Source: Scalesia atractyloides (taxonomy: Eukaryota; Streptophyta; Magnoliopsida; Asterales; Asteraceae). From it: a stretch of 64,000 bases of DNA. How positions within the stretch are numbered: the first letter of the stretch is position 1; each line of letters starts with the position of its first letter. The stretch covers positions 54,765,583-54,829,582 of the forward strand of contig CAMTDV010000007.1 in assembly GCA_947069175.1 (NCBI GenBank). The letters are read 5' to 3'. Shown in pieces: positions 35,512-46,356 of this stretch. The notes beneath the pieces are model-generated. The model searched no databases, was not told the origin of the DNA, and saw only the letters and a program-made list of their open reading frames with translations. The translations under genes and the position numbers were made by a program.

Positions 35512-36061
35512 TTGCCATAATTGATCAAGGGTGGTTTCGTGCCCAATAAGTGCACCAGTCGTAACCGGTTGGGAGGTGAACAAGGAAAAGTAGGCGGACT
35601 CGGCCTCCATAAAGCACAAGGGCTTGGGTTGAGTGGCTGGTTTGTCACACTAGCTTCAAAGTATGATGTGGCTGGATGTGAGCTGCTAAAAGGGAGAGGT
35701 GGAGGGCTGGCTGACAATGAGGGTTCAGACTCTTCATAAACTAGTCTTATTCTCACCCCTTTTTTCCTTTGTCGGCTCACATGCTGGTTGAGAAGGGATC
35801 TCAACTGTAGGAAATTTCTAGCTACTCATTTAGGTGTCGAATCGACGCGTTCTGGTGTACTTGTGGCACCGATTTGAGGAGAGGGACCTGAGCAAGAGGG
35901 GGTTGGTGTCCGAAAAGTGGATAACTCCGGAAATGTGATTCCCGCTGGAGTGCCTCCGGGGTGGAAAACAGTGTAGATGTGGCTGGTGATGTTTGACCAG
36001 CGTTATGTGTTGAAATACGAGGTACTTGATAAACCTCACCAGGAGACTCACTTTCAGACAT
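35512..36061 (-). pseudogene. Tat element gag, N-terminal part
   Basis: It starts at ATG 36059-36061 (MSESESPGEVYQVPRIS), reads to about 35822, then continues in another frame at 35517-35804 (RKKGVRIRLVYEESEPS, Pro/Ser-rich). This N-terminal gag region is low in complexity. The start is 62 bases inside the PBS. After the solo-LTR insertion is removed it joins the frame below 33708. Confidence 0.65.
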
Positions 36062-36123
36062 GATGAAACTTGTTGGAGTTGGAGCTACACTACTAGTCTT
36101 TTATGATACACTTAGCGGCGTAG

Positions 36124-36140
36124 CCCCACGGTGGGCACCA
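36124..36140 (-). other. Primer binding site of the Tat element
   Basis: The minus strand reads TGGTGCCCACCGTGGGG just inside the LTR that starts at 36147. This form follows the LTR in Tat elements from memory; the tRNA was not checked. Confidence 0.6.
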
Positions 36141-36146
36141 ACTTGT

Positions 36147-36522
36147 TGTTACAACAAATGTAAGACCGAGGATATTGAATAAACTGGTTAGGCAAAAGGG
36201 TTGAAGGGTTTTGGTTTGCCTAACGCAGGTCGTGAGGTCCCCCCACGTATGCAATACGTAGGGTTGGATCACTTTATTATTGCTTGTTTTGAGTTCTGGT
36301 TCGAAGAAGATTCAACCCAGAATGTTTGTGTGCAATGTTATTGTGTTGAGGTGAGTGAAGAATAGAACATGCAAGGAGCAAGTTCTAGAGATGAGAAGTG
36401 AGATCTCCAGAGATGGCCAGCAGAATGACAAGGTGTTGTCATTTATAGGGGAAAGGCTGGCTATTAAAAAAAAACCATTGACTAGTGATCTGAGACTTCA
36501 GTGAGGGGCTAGCCCTTTTTGG
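36147..36522 (-). repeat. 5' LTR of the Tat element, inner part
   Basis: The LTR begins TGTTACAACAAATG on the plus strand and is cut at about 36522 by the Athila element. The remainder resumes at 44254, with TTTGG repeated at 36518-36522 and 44254-44258. Confidence 0.6.
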
Positions 36523-36526
36523 TAGG

Positions 36527-38212
36527 TGATGTGGTGTGAGCGGGTTATAAATTTTATCACATTTTAGGTAGTTTTTACTCGTAGATCAAGCTTTAATTTA
36601 TAACACACGATACAATACTACCACTCTACACATGTTAGGGCAAGTGCACCCATCGTGGACGTAGTATAGTGATGGTAAGATACCAAGGTCGTACAAGGAC
36701 ACAAGAGCTTTTAATACCGGCTTATCGTTAACGTCTAATCTAACCAAATTTTTGAAAAAGTTTGAAAGTTTAAGAGATATGAAAGTAACTCCGTATATAA
36801 AGAGGAAAACAAATAGACAAGAAAGAATCACTTGATTCCGACTCCTCTTTTACATATCTTTTGATGATTTCCGCACTTTGGGCATTTTAATAGATTATCT
36901 TAGTTATAGTAGTAGGCCTCTCTTGTGAAGGCGACGTTACCATCAATCTATTGGTCCGAGTCAGCAGGGATACAGTCCTGCAAGGTCAGAATATTGAAAG
37001 ATAATTAAGTAAGTTATTAATGCGAAAAGTGGTAGCCCCCTCTTGTGAAGGCGACGTTACCCTCGGCCATATTGGTCTGAGTCAGCAGGGATACAGTCCC
37101 GCAAGGCCGGGTAAAATTTTAATAGTAGTTTATTTATAAGGGGTTCAAGTCGTTCTTACTTCCCTGATTTGATGCTATCTGCCTCAAGGGAAGTCCTAAT
37201 AAGTTTGAACCAAGTTCTCGCAGTATCTATTCACTAAACGAGACTAGAACTTTTCCCAAACACCCTTCTAACCTTCTTCCATGTAGTTAACATGCTTTAT
37301 ATAGACCGTAAAGACACGAATGAGTGAATCAACGAAACATGATGAAATGTTTAGATAAAGTTCACTTTTAATATAAAAAACTAGTTATTAAAGTCATTAA
37401 TACATACCCAAATAAAAAGTTGCCAATGATTAGAAATCAAAATTAATAGATAAAAATTTGTCTTCACCAAGTGATATAAGAGATTTAGCCAAGCATGACC
37501 TTTATTTTACAAGAACTCTTATGATCAATCTTGGATCTCGAGACTACTACACACTCTAAAAGATGAAAGATGGATGATAGTGGTGGGTGTTGATGTTGTA
37601 GTGGTGGTGGACTGATAACAAGTGTGAGAGAAGTGGTTTGTCAATAGATGCCTTTCTCCAAAGCCAAGCACTTCTATTTATAACTGAAAACAGAAGGCGA
37701 CCACGGCCCCGTGCCCGCCTTGCATGGCCATGTGGTGAACTTTTTCTCTCTCTTCATTGACTGCAGATGTTAGGTCGTTTTACCAACATGCCCCGTGGTG
37801 GCAGAGTACGGCCCCGTGGTAAGTGTACTTGCTGTACTATCTAAGATTCTACGAATCTTAAAGTTGACCACGGCCTATGTTGACTTGGCACGGCCCTGTG
37901 TTGGTTGTCTGTTGTTGTTGTCTTTTTCTATAGAGAATCTTTGACTAAGCACGGCCCCATGCCTAAGCTTTTGTCTTCGTTATTTTTGTTGTTTTGAATG
38001 TGAATGGGGGTTTGGCGAGTCGTGTCAATCCCCCTTCTTTGTATTTGTGTCGGTTTTGGTTGTTAATTTGTTTCTTTTGTTCGTTTAAGCTCTTTTGATC
38101 CTATAGTTTAAAGTAAACAAAGAAACATGCTTGTTCCAACATTAATACTGAAAAAATGGTTGATTTTATGCCTTGTTTGATGCAATTTATATGTTGCATT
38201 TTGCACACATCA
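36527..38212 (-). repeat. 3' LTR of the Athila-type element
   Basis: Paired with 42591-44253. It includes a partial tandem duplication (about 36922-36985 and 37043-37110, the GGCGACGTTACC...GAGTCAGCAGGGATAC block) that is also present in the other LTR. A cluster of CACGGCCCCGTG motifs lies at 37700-37960. The ORF at 36598-36831 is inside the LTR and not a gene. Confidence 0.9.
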
Positions 38213-39955
38213 AATACCCTCACACTTGAATCTTTGCTTGTTCTCAAGCAAAACTCTATATTGTGGCTTATACACCCAAACGGAATTGGTAGAAGAGAAG
38301 TTTTTGGGCTTATCTTTAGAGTGTCGGGAATCCAAGTTTCAAATTTATTTTTCTTTTGTTTTATTTACGATCTTATTCATCATGATTTATTTAGAACATA
38401 TTTTTTAAAAAAAATATTTGTTTTGGGCATAGCATGTCTTTATAAAATTCTATTTAGTTATATACAAATTTACATACCTCATAAGTGGTCACTCAACACT
38501 CGGTCGAAGGTGTTTAAGCGAAATCGCTCGGACCCGATGTGGTGCTTACGCCTACCATAGGCTTGACAAACAATTATATCTCCTCCTTTTTGACGTTTAA
38601 TCTTTGTAAATATCGAAAGGGCTTTAAAAGGGTAGGTTTTGGCTAGGGTAGGTATTGGGTAAAAATGGTGAAAAGCGTAAAAGTGTCGGTTTTCTTGAAC
38701 AGTTTTTGTGGCTTAGAAAAAAAACTTTAACCAATGTTTTTTAGCTAAAGTTGAAACTAAGCCATACATTGTGATTTATAACCGAACTTGTTACTCAAAA
38801 TAAATGGTGTAAATAAAAAGAAATTTTTGTGAATGTGGGTGGTTGTTTTTGCAAAATTTTATATTTTTGAATTTAGAAACGAAAGGGTTAAAGCTAAAAT
38901 GGGTTTAACTAGGAGGATATGAAAAGGAAAATAAAGATTTAAAATGAAAAATGAGTTGTAATCCTAATGCCTCTATCATTTAGTTACTTGGATTAGTGTC
39001 AGTAAGGATTGAGAATGTATTGCTTTGGCAAGCTCTAGATTTGTAAGAACCAAACGGGCTATTTACACAAGAAACGGAAAGTTGAGCAATTATTATAGAT
39101 ATGTATTTGTATGCTCGGTAAAGGCTCAAAAACTCACTTTTGTGGGAAACGGTTATAATGTAAAAGTGTATATACAATCAAATTTTACTAAAATCTGTTA
39201 TGCTTGTTTTTATAATTTTCTTAATTGGTTTTTTTATCACGACGCTATCAGATTTAAAGTTGTAAAAACATAATTTTTAGAACTTATTTTTCCCAAACTA
39301 AACCAAGATAAGTAAAAAAATGCAAAATTTTGAAAAATATTTGGGGTGATTAGCATTTTTCCAACGCGAGTTTTATGTAAGGCTTGATTTTAGGACAAAC
39401 AATTCAAGGTTTTAATATCCCCCACACTTAAATTACACATTGTCCTCAATGTGTCCCAAATATGATTTGTTTTGATTAAATGTACAAAAAGTGTGGTTAA
39501 AACAACAAATTTTTAGGTTACTGGGCACGGGGACGTGCCAGATGGACATAGCCCCGTGGCCAAAGTGCCAATAACGAATTATAACAGAAACTTACAGTGT
39601 GGTGGACACGGGGGCATGCCTGGTGGGCACGGCCCGTGCCACCTCTTCTGCAGAAAAGTTTAGCTTCAGACATTTAGGCACGAGTCGTGTTAGGTGAGCA
39701 CAGCCCCGTTCTACAGACTCTGTTCTACAGTTTTCGAAGCAGGAATCTCTGGTTTACGTGCATGGGGTCCATTTTTTCTCACTTTTTCACATCATTTCAC
39801 CATTACTCGTGTGCTTTATTTCTACAAATGAAAAAGTTAAAACAGAATGCATTAAATTTAAACTTCATTTATACTAATTTATCTAGGGATAGTTCCATGA
39901 AATGCCTTAATGGTGTGCCATGTTTATAAGGGTACTTGGCTAGACCCAAAGTCGG
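38213..39955 (-). other. Non-coding 3' region of the Athila-type element, PPT at its left edge
   Basis: The minus strand next to the 3' LTR is CAAGTGTGAGGGTATTT (38213-38229), the PPT. A related AAGTGTGGGGG tract is at about 39419-39430. ORFs 38156-38560, 39025-39273 and 39687-39929 (plus) show no domain. CACGGCCCGTG-like motifs occur at 39520-39720. No pol is left. Confidence 0.6.
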
Positions 39956-42188
39956 TCAAATGCTACCTGAGCGGAATGACTCGCATCCCGAGTTGCATCG
40001 TTGAAGGGCATAGTCTAAGCTTGAGTCTATTTCCTTGATGTAGTTAACTGGATCATCCTCCGCTCGTTGTCTCACTTCAAACTTGATTTCCTTGTCACCA
40101 ACCCTCAACGTTAATCTCCCATCACTCATATCCACCATGGCCCATGCGGTGGCAAGGAAAGATGTTCCTAAAATAAGCGGGATTTCGTTGTCTTCCTCCA
40201 TATCTAGGATAACAAAGTCGGCTGGAAAGACAAATTCCTCAACTTTTACCAATAGGTTCTCTACGACACCTTGAGGGTATTTTACCGATCTATCCGCAAG
40301 TTGTATGCTCATCCTTGTAGGGTGTGGTTTGCCTAGCCCAAGTCGATTGAACATAGAGGTGAGCATTAGGTTAATGCTAGCCCCTAAGTCGGCTAGTGTA
40401 TTGCTTATTGTTGATCCTCCAATGGAGCAAGGAATGGTGAAGCTTTCGGGATCAATTTTCTTCTGAGGGAGCTTGTTGAGGAGTGCCACCGAGCATTCTT
40501 CACTTAAGTTAACTTTTTGAATGGATTCAATCTTCCTTTTATGAGTGAGGAAGCCTCTCATAAACTTGGAGTATTTTGGCATTTGAGTGAGGACTTCCCC
40601 AAAAGGGAGATTGATGTGAAGTTGTTTAAGTAAACTTACAAATTTAGTGAATTGCTCATCGGTCTTTTGTCGTAGTAAACGACCGGGGTAAGGAACTGGT
40701 GGTGGTTTTGTTGTTTCGATATTTTGGGGTTGAGTATTTTCTTGGTTATTGGCAATGGGAATTTTTATAGGGGTGAATCGGGTTGTTGTGGTGTTGGTTC
40801 ATTTTCAGGTCCTACCTTCCGGCTTCTCAAGTTGATTACCTTACTTGGGCTTTTGGGTTTGTTTCGGTGTTACTAGGCAAGACTTCCTGTGGTCTCTCGG
40901 AGAAATTTTGGGCAAGTTGGATTACCTGTTTTTCGATGTTTTGTATGCTAGCTCGTTGGTTTCTAATTTCAGTTTCGGGTTGTAGGAACCTTTCTGAGTA
41001 CTTTTTATCGGATTCGGAGAAAAGGCGAGTGATGAGATCCTCAAGCCTTTCTCTTCCTACTTGTTGTGGTTGGAAGCCTTGTTGCTCGTTTCGGGGTTGT
41101 TGAAAGTTAGATCATTGGTTTTGGTTTTGTTGGTTACTACCCCCGAATCCCTCCAACCAAAGTTAGATTGATTTCGCCATTCGGGGTTGAAAGTGTTATT
41201 GGATTACCCGGTGGGCGAGGGCGATTGTTAAGGTAGTTTACCGTTCCTGTTTGATTTTCCCCATCTTGCATACAACTCCAGTTTTCGTGTGGCCCACCAC
41301 ACCCTTCATAAGCCATACCCGAAGCATTTTTTTATAATTCTAATTTTTTATTTTTGTAGAAAGAGCTTCGATTTGGGCTTGTTAAGAAATGTTTTCATCC
41401 ACTTTATGGCTCCCAGGGCTATAGACTTTGAGCCCCGAGGGGTGTGCCATTGAAAACTGTTTTGAGCAATTTTTTCGATTTGATTATCAATTTCGGTGAG
41501 ACGACGATTACCAAGGAGGCCCCTAGAGTTGGAGTCAATGATTTGTTTTGTGTGTGGCAAAAGTCCACTATAGAATGTGGAGACTTGTTGCCACACTTCT
41601 AGACCGTGATGAGGGCATTCTCTTAATAACTCTTTGAACTTTTCTCAAGTTTCATACAATGATTCCCCGTCTTCTTCTTGAGAATATGAACTAATTTCAG
41701 TCATTAATTTAGCCGTTTTAGCGGGAGATAGAAACTTTTGGGCAAGTTCATCCTAAGTGTGGACGGATCCACTTGGGAGGGTATTGAGCCAGTCCTTGGC
41801 TTGGTCTTTTAGTAAAAATGGGAACATACGGAGCTGGATAGCATCGTTGGAGGCTCCGTTGATCCGGAAGGTGTCACATATTTCCAAGAATTTGGTAATA
41901 TGTAAATGGGGATCTTCGTCAGGTAGGCCGTGGAAGGTGGCGGAATTTTGGAGCTTTGAATTAGATGGGGTTGAAGCTAAAGTTGTTAGCATCGACATTT
42001 GGCGGGTTAATAGCGGCTCCAATAATACCGACCGTAGGCCGTAAGTAATCCATTAAAGTACATTGATCCACCATGGGAGGGTCTTGCTCTAAGGCTTTTT
42101 GTTGATTTTTAGCTTTTAGTCTTTTTTTGAAAAAGCGCCCGGGTTCCTCTAGTGGTTCTTTTATGTCTTTGTCGTAGCTGGAGCTCAT
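39956..42188 (-). pseudogene. Athila gag and aspartic protease
   Basis: Gag starts at ATG 42186-42188 (MSSSYDKDIKEPLEEPGR) and continues at 41753-42022 (FHGLPDEDPHLHITKFLEIC, FPFLLKDQAKDWL) and 41348-41596 (LGNRRLTEIDNQIEKI). The C-terminal gag leads into 39956-40582, with a retropepsin: LADLGASINLM (active site in Asp-Leu-Gly form) and IPLILGTSFLATA. Frameshifts near 41960, 41640-41750 and 40600-41340. No RT follows. Confidence 0.82.
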
Positions 42189-42566
42189 GCACCAAGCTGA
42201 GTTTGCGAGCTTTGTGACTGATCATTGATTTTGCGATAAAAAACACAAAATTTTGTTGATAAGAAGGTTCAACACGGCTCCGTGCTCAGTGAACACGGCC
42301 TCGTGTTGTGTTTAAAGTTTTCTATTTTCTTGATCCCAGCTACTATAAGTTGGGCACGGCCCCGTGTCTGTACTTCTGTAGCCATAAAACAAAACTTTTT
42401 TTTTGTTTTAAACTTGGGCACGGCCCGTGTCTGATTTGGCACGACCCCGTACTGCAGTCTGTAGAAAAATGCAGAAATTGCAAAAACAAAGAAAAATCCT
42501 AAAAATTAAAAGAAAAGGATAAAAATAGATTAGCCGTCAATTTTAAGCTTTCTTAAAATCTTTGTG

Positions 42567-42588
42567 TCCCCGGCAACGGCAACAAAAA
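42567..42588 (-). other. Athila primer binding site
   Basis: The minus strand reads TTGTTGCCGTTGCCGGGGA next to the 5' LTR. It matches the usual Athila site, which is of tRNA-Asp type, except in the first bases. Confidence 0.7.
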
Positions 42589-42590
42589 CT

Positions 42591-44253
42591 TGACGTGGTG
42601 CGAGCGGGTTATAAATTTTATTACATTTTATGTACTTTTTACTCGTAGATCAAGCTTTAGATTTATAAAACACGATACAATACTACCACTCTACACACGT
42701 TAGGGCAAGTACACCCGTCGTGGACGTAGTATAATGATGGTAAGATACCTAGGTCGTATAAGGACACAAGAGTTTTTAATACCGGCTTATTGTTAACGTA
42801 TAATCTAACCAAATTTTTTATAAAAGTTTTGAAAGTTTAAAAGATATGAAAGTAACAACGTAAATAAAGAGGAAAACGAATAGAAAAGAAAGAATCACTT
42901 GATTCCGACTCCTCTTTTATATATCCTTTGATGATTTTCCGCACTTTGGGCATTTTAATAGATTATCTTAGTTATAGTAGTAGGCCCCTCTTGTGAAGGC
43001 GACGTTACCCTCAACCTATTGGTCTGAGTCAGCAGGGATACGATCCCGCAAGGTCGGAATATTGAAAGATAATTAAGTAAGTTATTAATGCGAAAAGTGG
43101 TAGGCCCCTCTAATGAAGGTGACGTTACCCTCGGCCATATTGGTCCGAGTCAGCAGGGATACAGTCCGCAAGGCCGGTAATGTTTTAATAGTAGTTTATT
43201 TATAAGGTGTTCAAGCCGTTCTTACTTCCTCCGATTTGATGTTATCTGCCTCAAGGGAAGTCCTAATGAGCTTGAACCAAGTCCTCGAAGGATCTATACA
43301 CTGAAGACACAAGAACTTTATCCAAACATCCTTCTAACCCCCTTCTAGGTAGTTAACGTGCTTTATATAGACCATACGAATGAATGAATCAACGAAACAT
43401 GAAGAAATGTTTAAATAAAGTTTACTTTCAATATAAAAAAACTAGTTATTAAAGTTATTAATACATACCCAAATAAAAAGTTGGTAAAGATTGGAAATCA
43501 AAAGTAATACATAAAAGATTTGTCTTCACCAAGTGATGTAAGAGATTTAGCCAAGCATGACCTTTATTTGACAAGAAGTCTTACGATCAATCTTGGATCC
43601 CGAGGCTACTACACACTCTAAAAGATGAAAGATTGATGATAGCGGTGGTGTGTGGTGTTGTAGTGGTTGTGGACTGATGGCAAGTGTGAGAGAAGTGATT
43701 TGCCAAGAGATGTCTTTCTCAAAAGCCAAGCACTTCTATTTATAGCTGAAAACAGAAGGCGACCACAGCCCCGTGTTGGACTTTTTCTCTCATTTTATTA
43801 ACTGTAGATGTTAGGTCGTTTTACCAATACGCCCCGTGGTGGCAGAGAACGGCCCCGTGGTCAGTGTACTTGATATACTATCTAAGATTCTGCGAATCTT
43901 AAAGTTGATCACGGCCCATGTTGACTTGGCACGGCCCCGTGTTGGTTGTCTATTGCTGTTGTCTTTTTTTGTAGAGAATCTTTAACTAGGCACGACCCCG
44001 TGCCTAAGCTTCTGTTTTCGTTATTTTTGTTGGTTTGGATGTGAATGGGGGTTTGGCGAGTCGTGTCAATGCTCTTCTTTGTATTTGTGTTGATTTTGGT
44101 TGTTAATTTGCTTATTTTGTTCGTTTAAGCTCCTTTGATCCTGTAGTTTAAAAGTAAACAAAGAAACATGTTTTTTTCAACATTAGTACCGAAAAAGGGG
44201 TTGATTTTATGCATTGTTTGATTTAATATATATGTGGCATCTTGCACACATCA
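42591..44253 (-). repeat. 5' LTR of the Athila-type element
   Basis: 1663 bp, paired with 36527-38212. It has the same internal duplication (about 42985-43065 and 43105-43175) and CACGGCCCCGTG cluster (43760-44010). The ORF at 43547-43729 is not a gene. Confidence 0.9.
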
Positions 44254-45120
44254 TTTGGTTAAAGTTTTTGACCTACGGGTAAAAGGAAGTATTCTCCTAC
44301 ATGCTTCTTATGCGGCTGGGTGAGTAGTCTTTACATGTAAAGTGTGATGTGACCAGTTATTGTCTTATGCTTTTTGTTGTTTATGATAATTGGTCAATTT
44401 CGAACCATTTTTCCTTTCAACCTTTTAAGTTGTATTGCATTATAGTGATTTTATTGAGTTTGAGCTACCCACGTCGTCGTGAGGACATAAGGCCTCATCG
44501 CATTGTTTGTTTTTTCAAAATTTTGTTTATTTTTGAGGAGGAGAAAGATCAAACGGCCAAGGATGACACCAGCGCCAAACCTCATTTAAGAAACGTAGAA
44601 ACCGATCTTACAAAAACCAATGCCTTGAGAAAGTGCAAGTGCATTTTAGCTTTTCTGAATATAATTTCAGTTAGTACTAAAAATGACCTAGAAATGGAAA
44701 TTAAACCGTGAGATTTTAGTGATTGGGATGTCGTGCTGTGTTCTAATAGGATCTGTTCTTCTAGCGAAAAGTATAACTACTTTAAAGTGTCACATTTTGT
44801 AAAAATGTTGGTAAAGTTTCAGTCAAACCGTCTACTTGTTTTTCACTAGATTTTTCGGGTTGAAATCAAGATGTCGGCAGCCCTTACAGATTGGAGACGG
44901 TGCTGCTTTTAGGATTAAGGAGCTGGCGTTGTTAACAATTTGCCTATTGTGATAAGTCATAAACCAAGATTTTTCACTCTCGTTTAGGTACCCCGACATG
45001 CCTGGGTGACTACCGATTTTGTTTTTTGAAAAAGCAAAGAGGAAACAAGTCACATGTGACCGAGTCAACTCAGTTGAGTGACCGGCTTACTAGTAAATAC
45101 CTCAAACACCAATCATTCTT
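44254..45120. other. Outer remainder of the Tat 5' LTR and flanking DNA; no gene seen
   Basis: It continues the LTR cut at 36522. I could not locate its outer end because the partner LTR is outside the window. ORFs 44349-44711 (plus) and 44832-45068 (minus) show no domain or codon pattern I can support. Confidence 0.4.
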
Positions 45121-45125
45121 TTCGT

Positions 45126-45225
45126 CTTCAAGGGTCATGGTGTAGTGGTAAGGGGTCGTCTATCTAAAGAGGTAAAGGGTTTAAGATTTAGTTTGCCGTT
45201 CAAATAAGAAGAAGAAAAAATATTA
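45126..45225 (+). mobile_element. SINE-like tRNA-derived sequence
   Basis: TGGTGTAGTGG fits a Pol III box A. About 35 bases on, GGTTTAAGATT is a weak box B, followed by an A-rich tail (about 45205-45220). No target duplication was found. It could also be a degraded tRNA-like sequence. Confidence 0.35.
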
Positions 45226-45382
45226 ACCATTCTTTTTTACTAAGAAGCAACTTATAGCCAAGTAATTAATATGAATCATGAAGCTGTACTCCTTTGAAAC
45301 TAATTAATACGTAAGTTGTTAATATGAATTATGAGGTGGTACTCATTTGAAAATGGATTTTGCGACTTTCTACACTTTTGCT

Positions 45383-45923
45383 TTTTTTTTTTTTTTTTTA
45401 AATAGCCAAGTTCATTGGAAACTGCCAAAAACCACTGCTAACAAGGAGCTAGCAAGGCTGGCAAACAACAAGAACCATCTTACATCACAAAAATTTTCCA
45501 CTTATTCCGGTCTATATCTGAACATTTAGACCTGTTTTTAATCCATAAAAAGCTAAGCACCTTAATGTCGCCCAAGATATTTTCAATCTTTGTCAGTTTC
45601 TTTGAGAAAACATAATCGTTACGCACCTTCCATAAGCACCAACAAGCCACCATTATAATCGACTGGACTATCTTCCTCTTGTGATGAATTTCTGGAACGT
45701 GTTTACGGATACCATACATATATTGAAGCCATTCTACTCCAAACAACTGAAGCCACGTAGCATGAAGTGAAGAGGTGATTGACCGAGTCGCTTGTGGCCA
45801 AACAGCAGCTGCACACACTCGGCCCATCAGGATGTTTCTCTTAATGAGATCATCGGTAGACGGAGTTGAATAGCATGCAAAGCGAAAGCATTCATATCGT
45901 CTCCTCCCCATAAAAAGTTCCTC
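45383..45923 (-). mobile_element. 5'-truncated LINE with poly(A) tail
   Basis: The minus strand has an ORF at 45480-45911 resembling the C-terminal zinc-binding region after a LINE reverse transcriptase (IIMVACWCLWKVRNDYVF, LGDIKVLSFLWIKNRSK). A 3' UTR follows, then a poly(A) tail, seen as a T run at 45382-45399. CTTTTGCT flanks it at 45375-45382 and 45924-45931. Truncation and target duplication are typical of target-primed insertion. Dead on arrival: no RT core, no ORF1. Confidence 0.8.
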
Positions 45924-45931
45924 CTTTTGCT

Positions 45932-46356
45932 AAGTGTTTTTTTCTATTTTAATTAAAATGGTAGTAGAAATTATTTAAGACATAAGCATTGCATATACAA
46001 TTATTAATAAAGGTTGTAGAAATTATCTTGTATCTAATATAGCTATTCATAGAAAATATTTAGTAATATTTGTTATAAAATAATGGGAAAGGAACCCACC
46101 AACTAGATCCTTGACATGCCCATTGCATATGCTCTTACGGCCTAAACTTGTGTGTTGTCTTTTACTTGACAAGGGTACAAGGTACAAAAGTTGAGGCAAA
46201 TGGTACAAGCATTACAACATTAAAGAACTAAAATTCTTGAGTTTCCTGTTTCAATCACAACAAAACTTAAATAAAACCAAAAACATCAAATAAGCGACAA
46301 AGATAAACCATAACACCCTCCAAAAACGTTGATGGTACCAAACAGCTGAACACAAC
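45932..46356 (-). other. Spacer and probable 3' UTR of the sugar-transporter gene
   Basis: AT-rich. On the minus strand, the roughly 150-200 bases after the stop codon at 46357-46359 are the likely 3' UTR. No exact AATAAA was spotted. Nothing else seen. Confidence 0.5.

Larger units (their letters stand above)
36527..44253 (-). mobile_element. Athila-type LTR retrotransposon lacking pol (gag-protease only)
   Basis: LTRs of 1686 and 1663 bp begin TGATGTGGTG / TGACGTGGTG and end CACACATCA. An Athila-type PBS is next to the right LTR and a PPT next to the left one. Inside are gag and protease remnants, then about 1.7 kb of non-coding DNA where RT, RNase H and integrase would be expected. A GAGGACAATGTG...AAGTGTGGGGG stretch (minus strand, near 39420) is the usual Athila 3' region. 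Likely target duplication TTTGG, with four unexplained bases (TAGG) before the left LTR. Replication would need a helper element. Confidence 0.8.
1..44500 (-). mobile_element. Outermost Ty3/gypsy Tat-lineage LTR retrotransposon, fragmented by four insertions
   Basis: Pieces at 1-4580, 17295-18407, 32167-33708, 35512-36522 and 44254 onward read as one minus-strand gag-pro-RT-RNaseH-integrase element once the nested insertions are removed. The coding phase resumes exactly at the Sirevirus site (a TKYP motif runs on into a GKTALALVK stretch) and at the solo-LTR site (a KPLGQL motif runs on into RNVCFSDGKM). An RNase H upstream of the integrase that looks like the second, archaeal-type domain, together with a PBS-like TGGTGCCCACC next to the right LTR, point to the Tat lineage. 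The 3' LTR is left of the window. The far end of the 5' LTR, after 44254, could not be fixed, so the end given is approximate. Many stops and frameshifts: an old, dead copy. Confidence 0.8.

Noticed and set aside
38156..38560. 134-codon plus-strand ORF at the edge of the Athila LTR
   Set aside because: Spans the LTR/PPT boundary, opposite to the element, with no domain.
44349..44711. 120-codon plus-strand ORF
   Set aside because: No similarity recalled, AT-rich composition, probably within the Tat LTR.
45126..45225. Candidate functional tRNA gene
   Set aside because: Box B is poor and no cloverleaf could be formed by eye; kept only as SINE-like.
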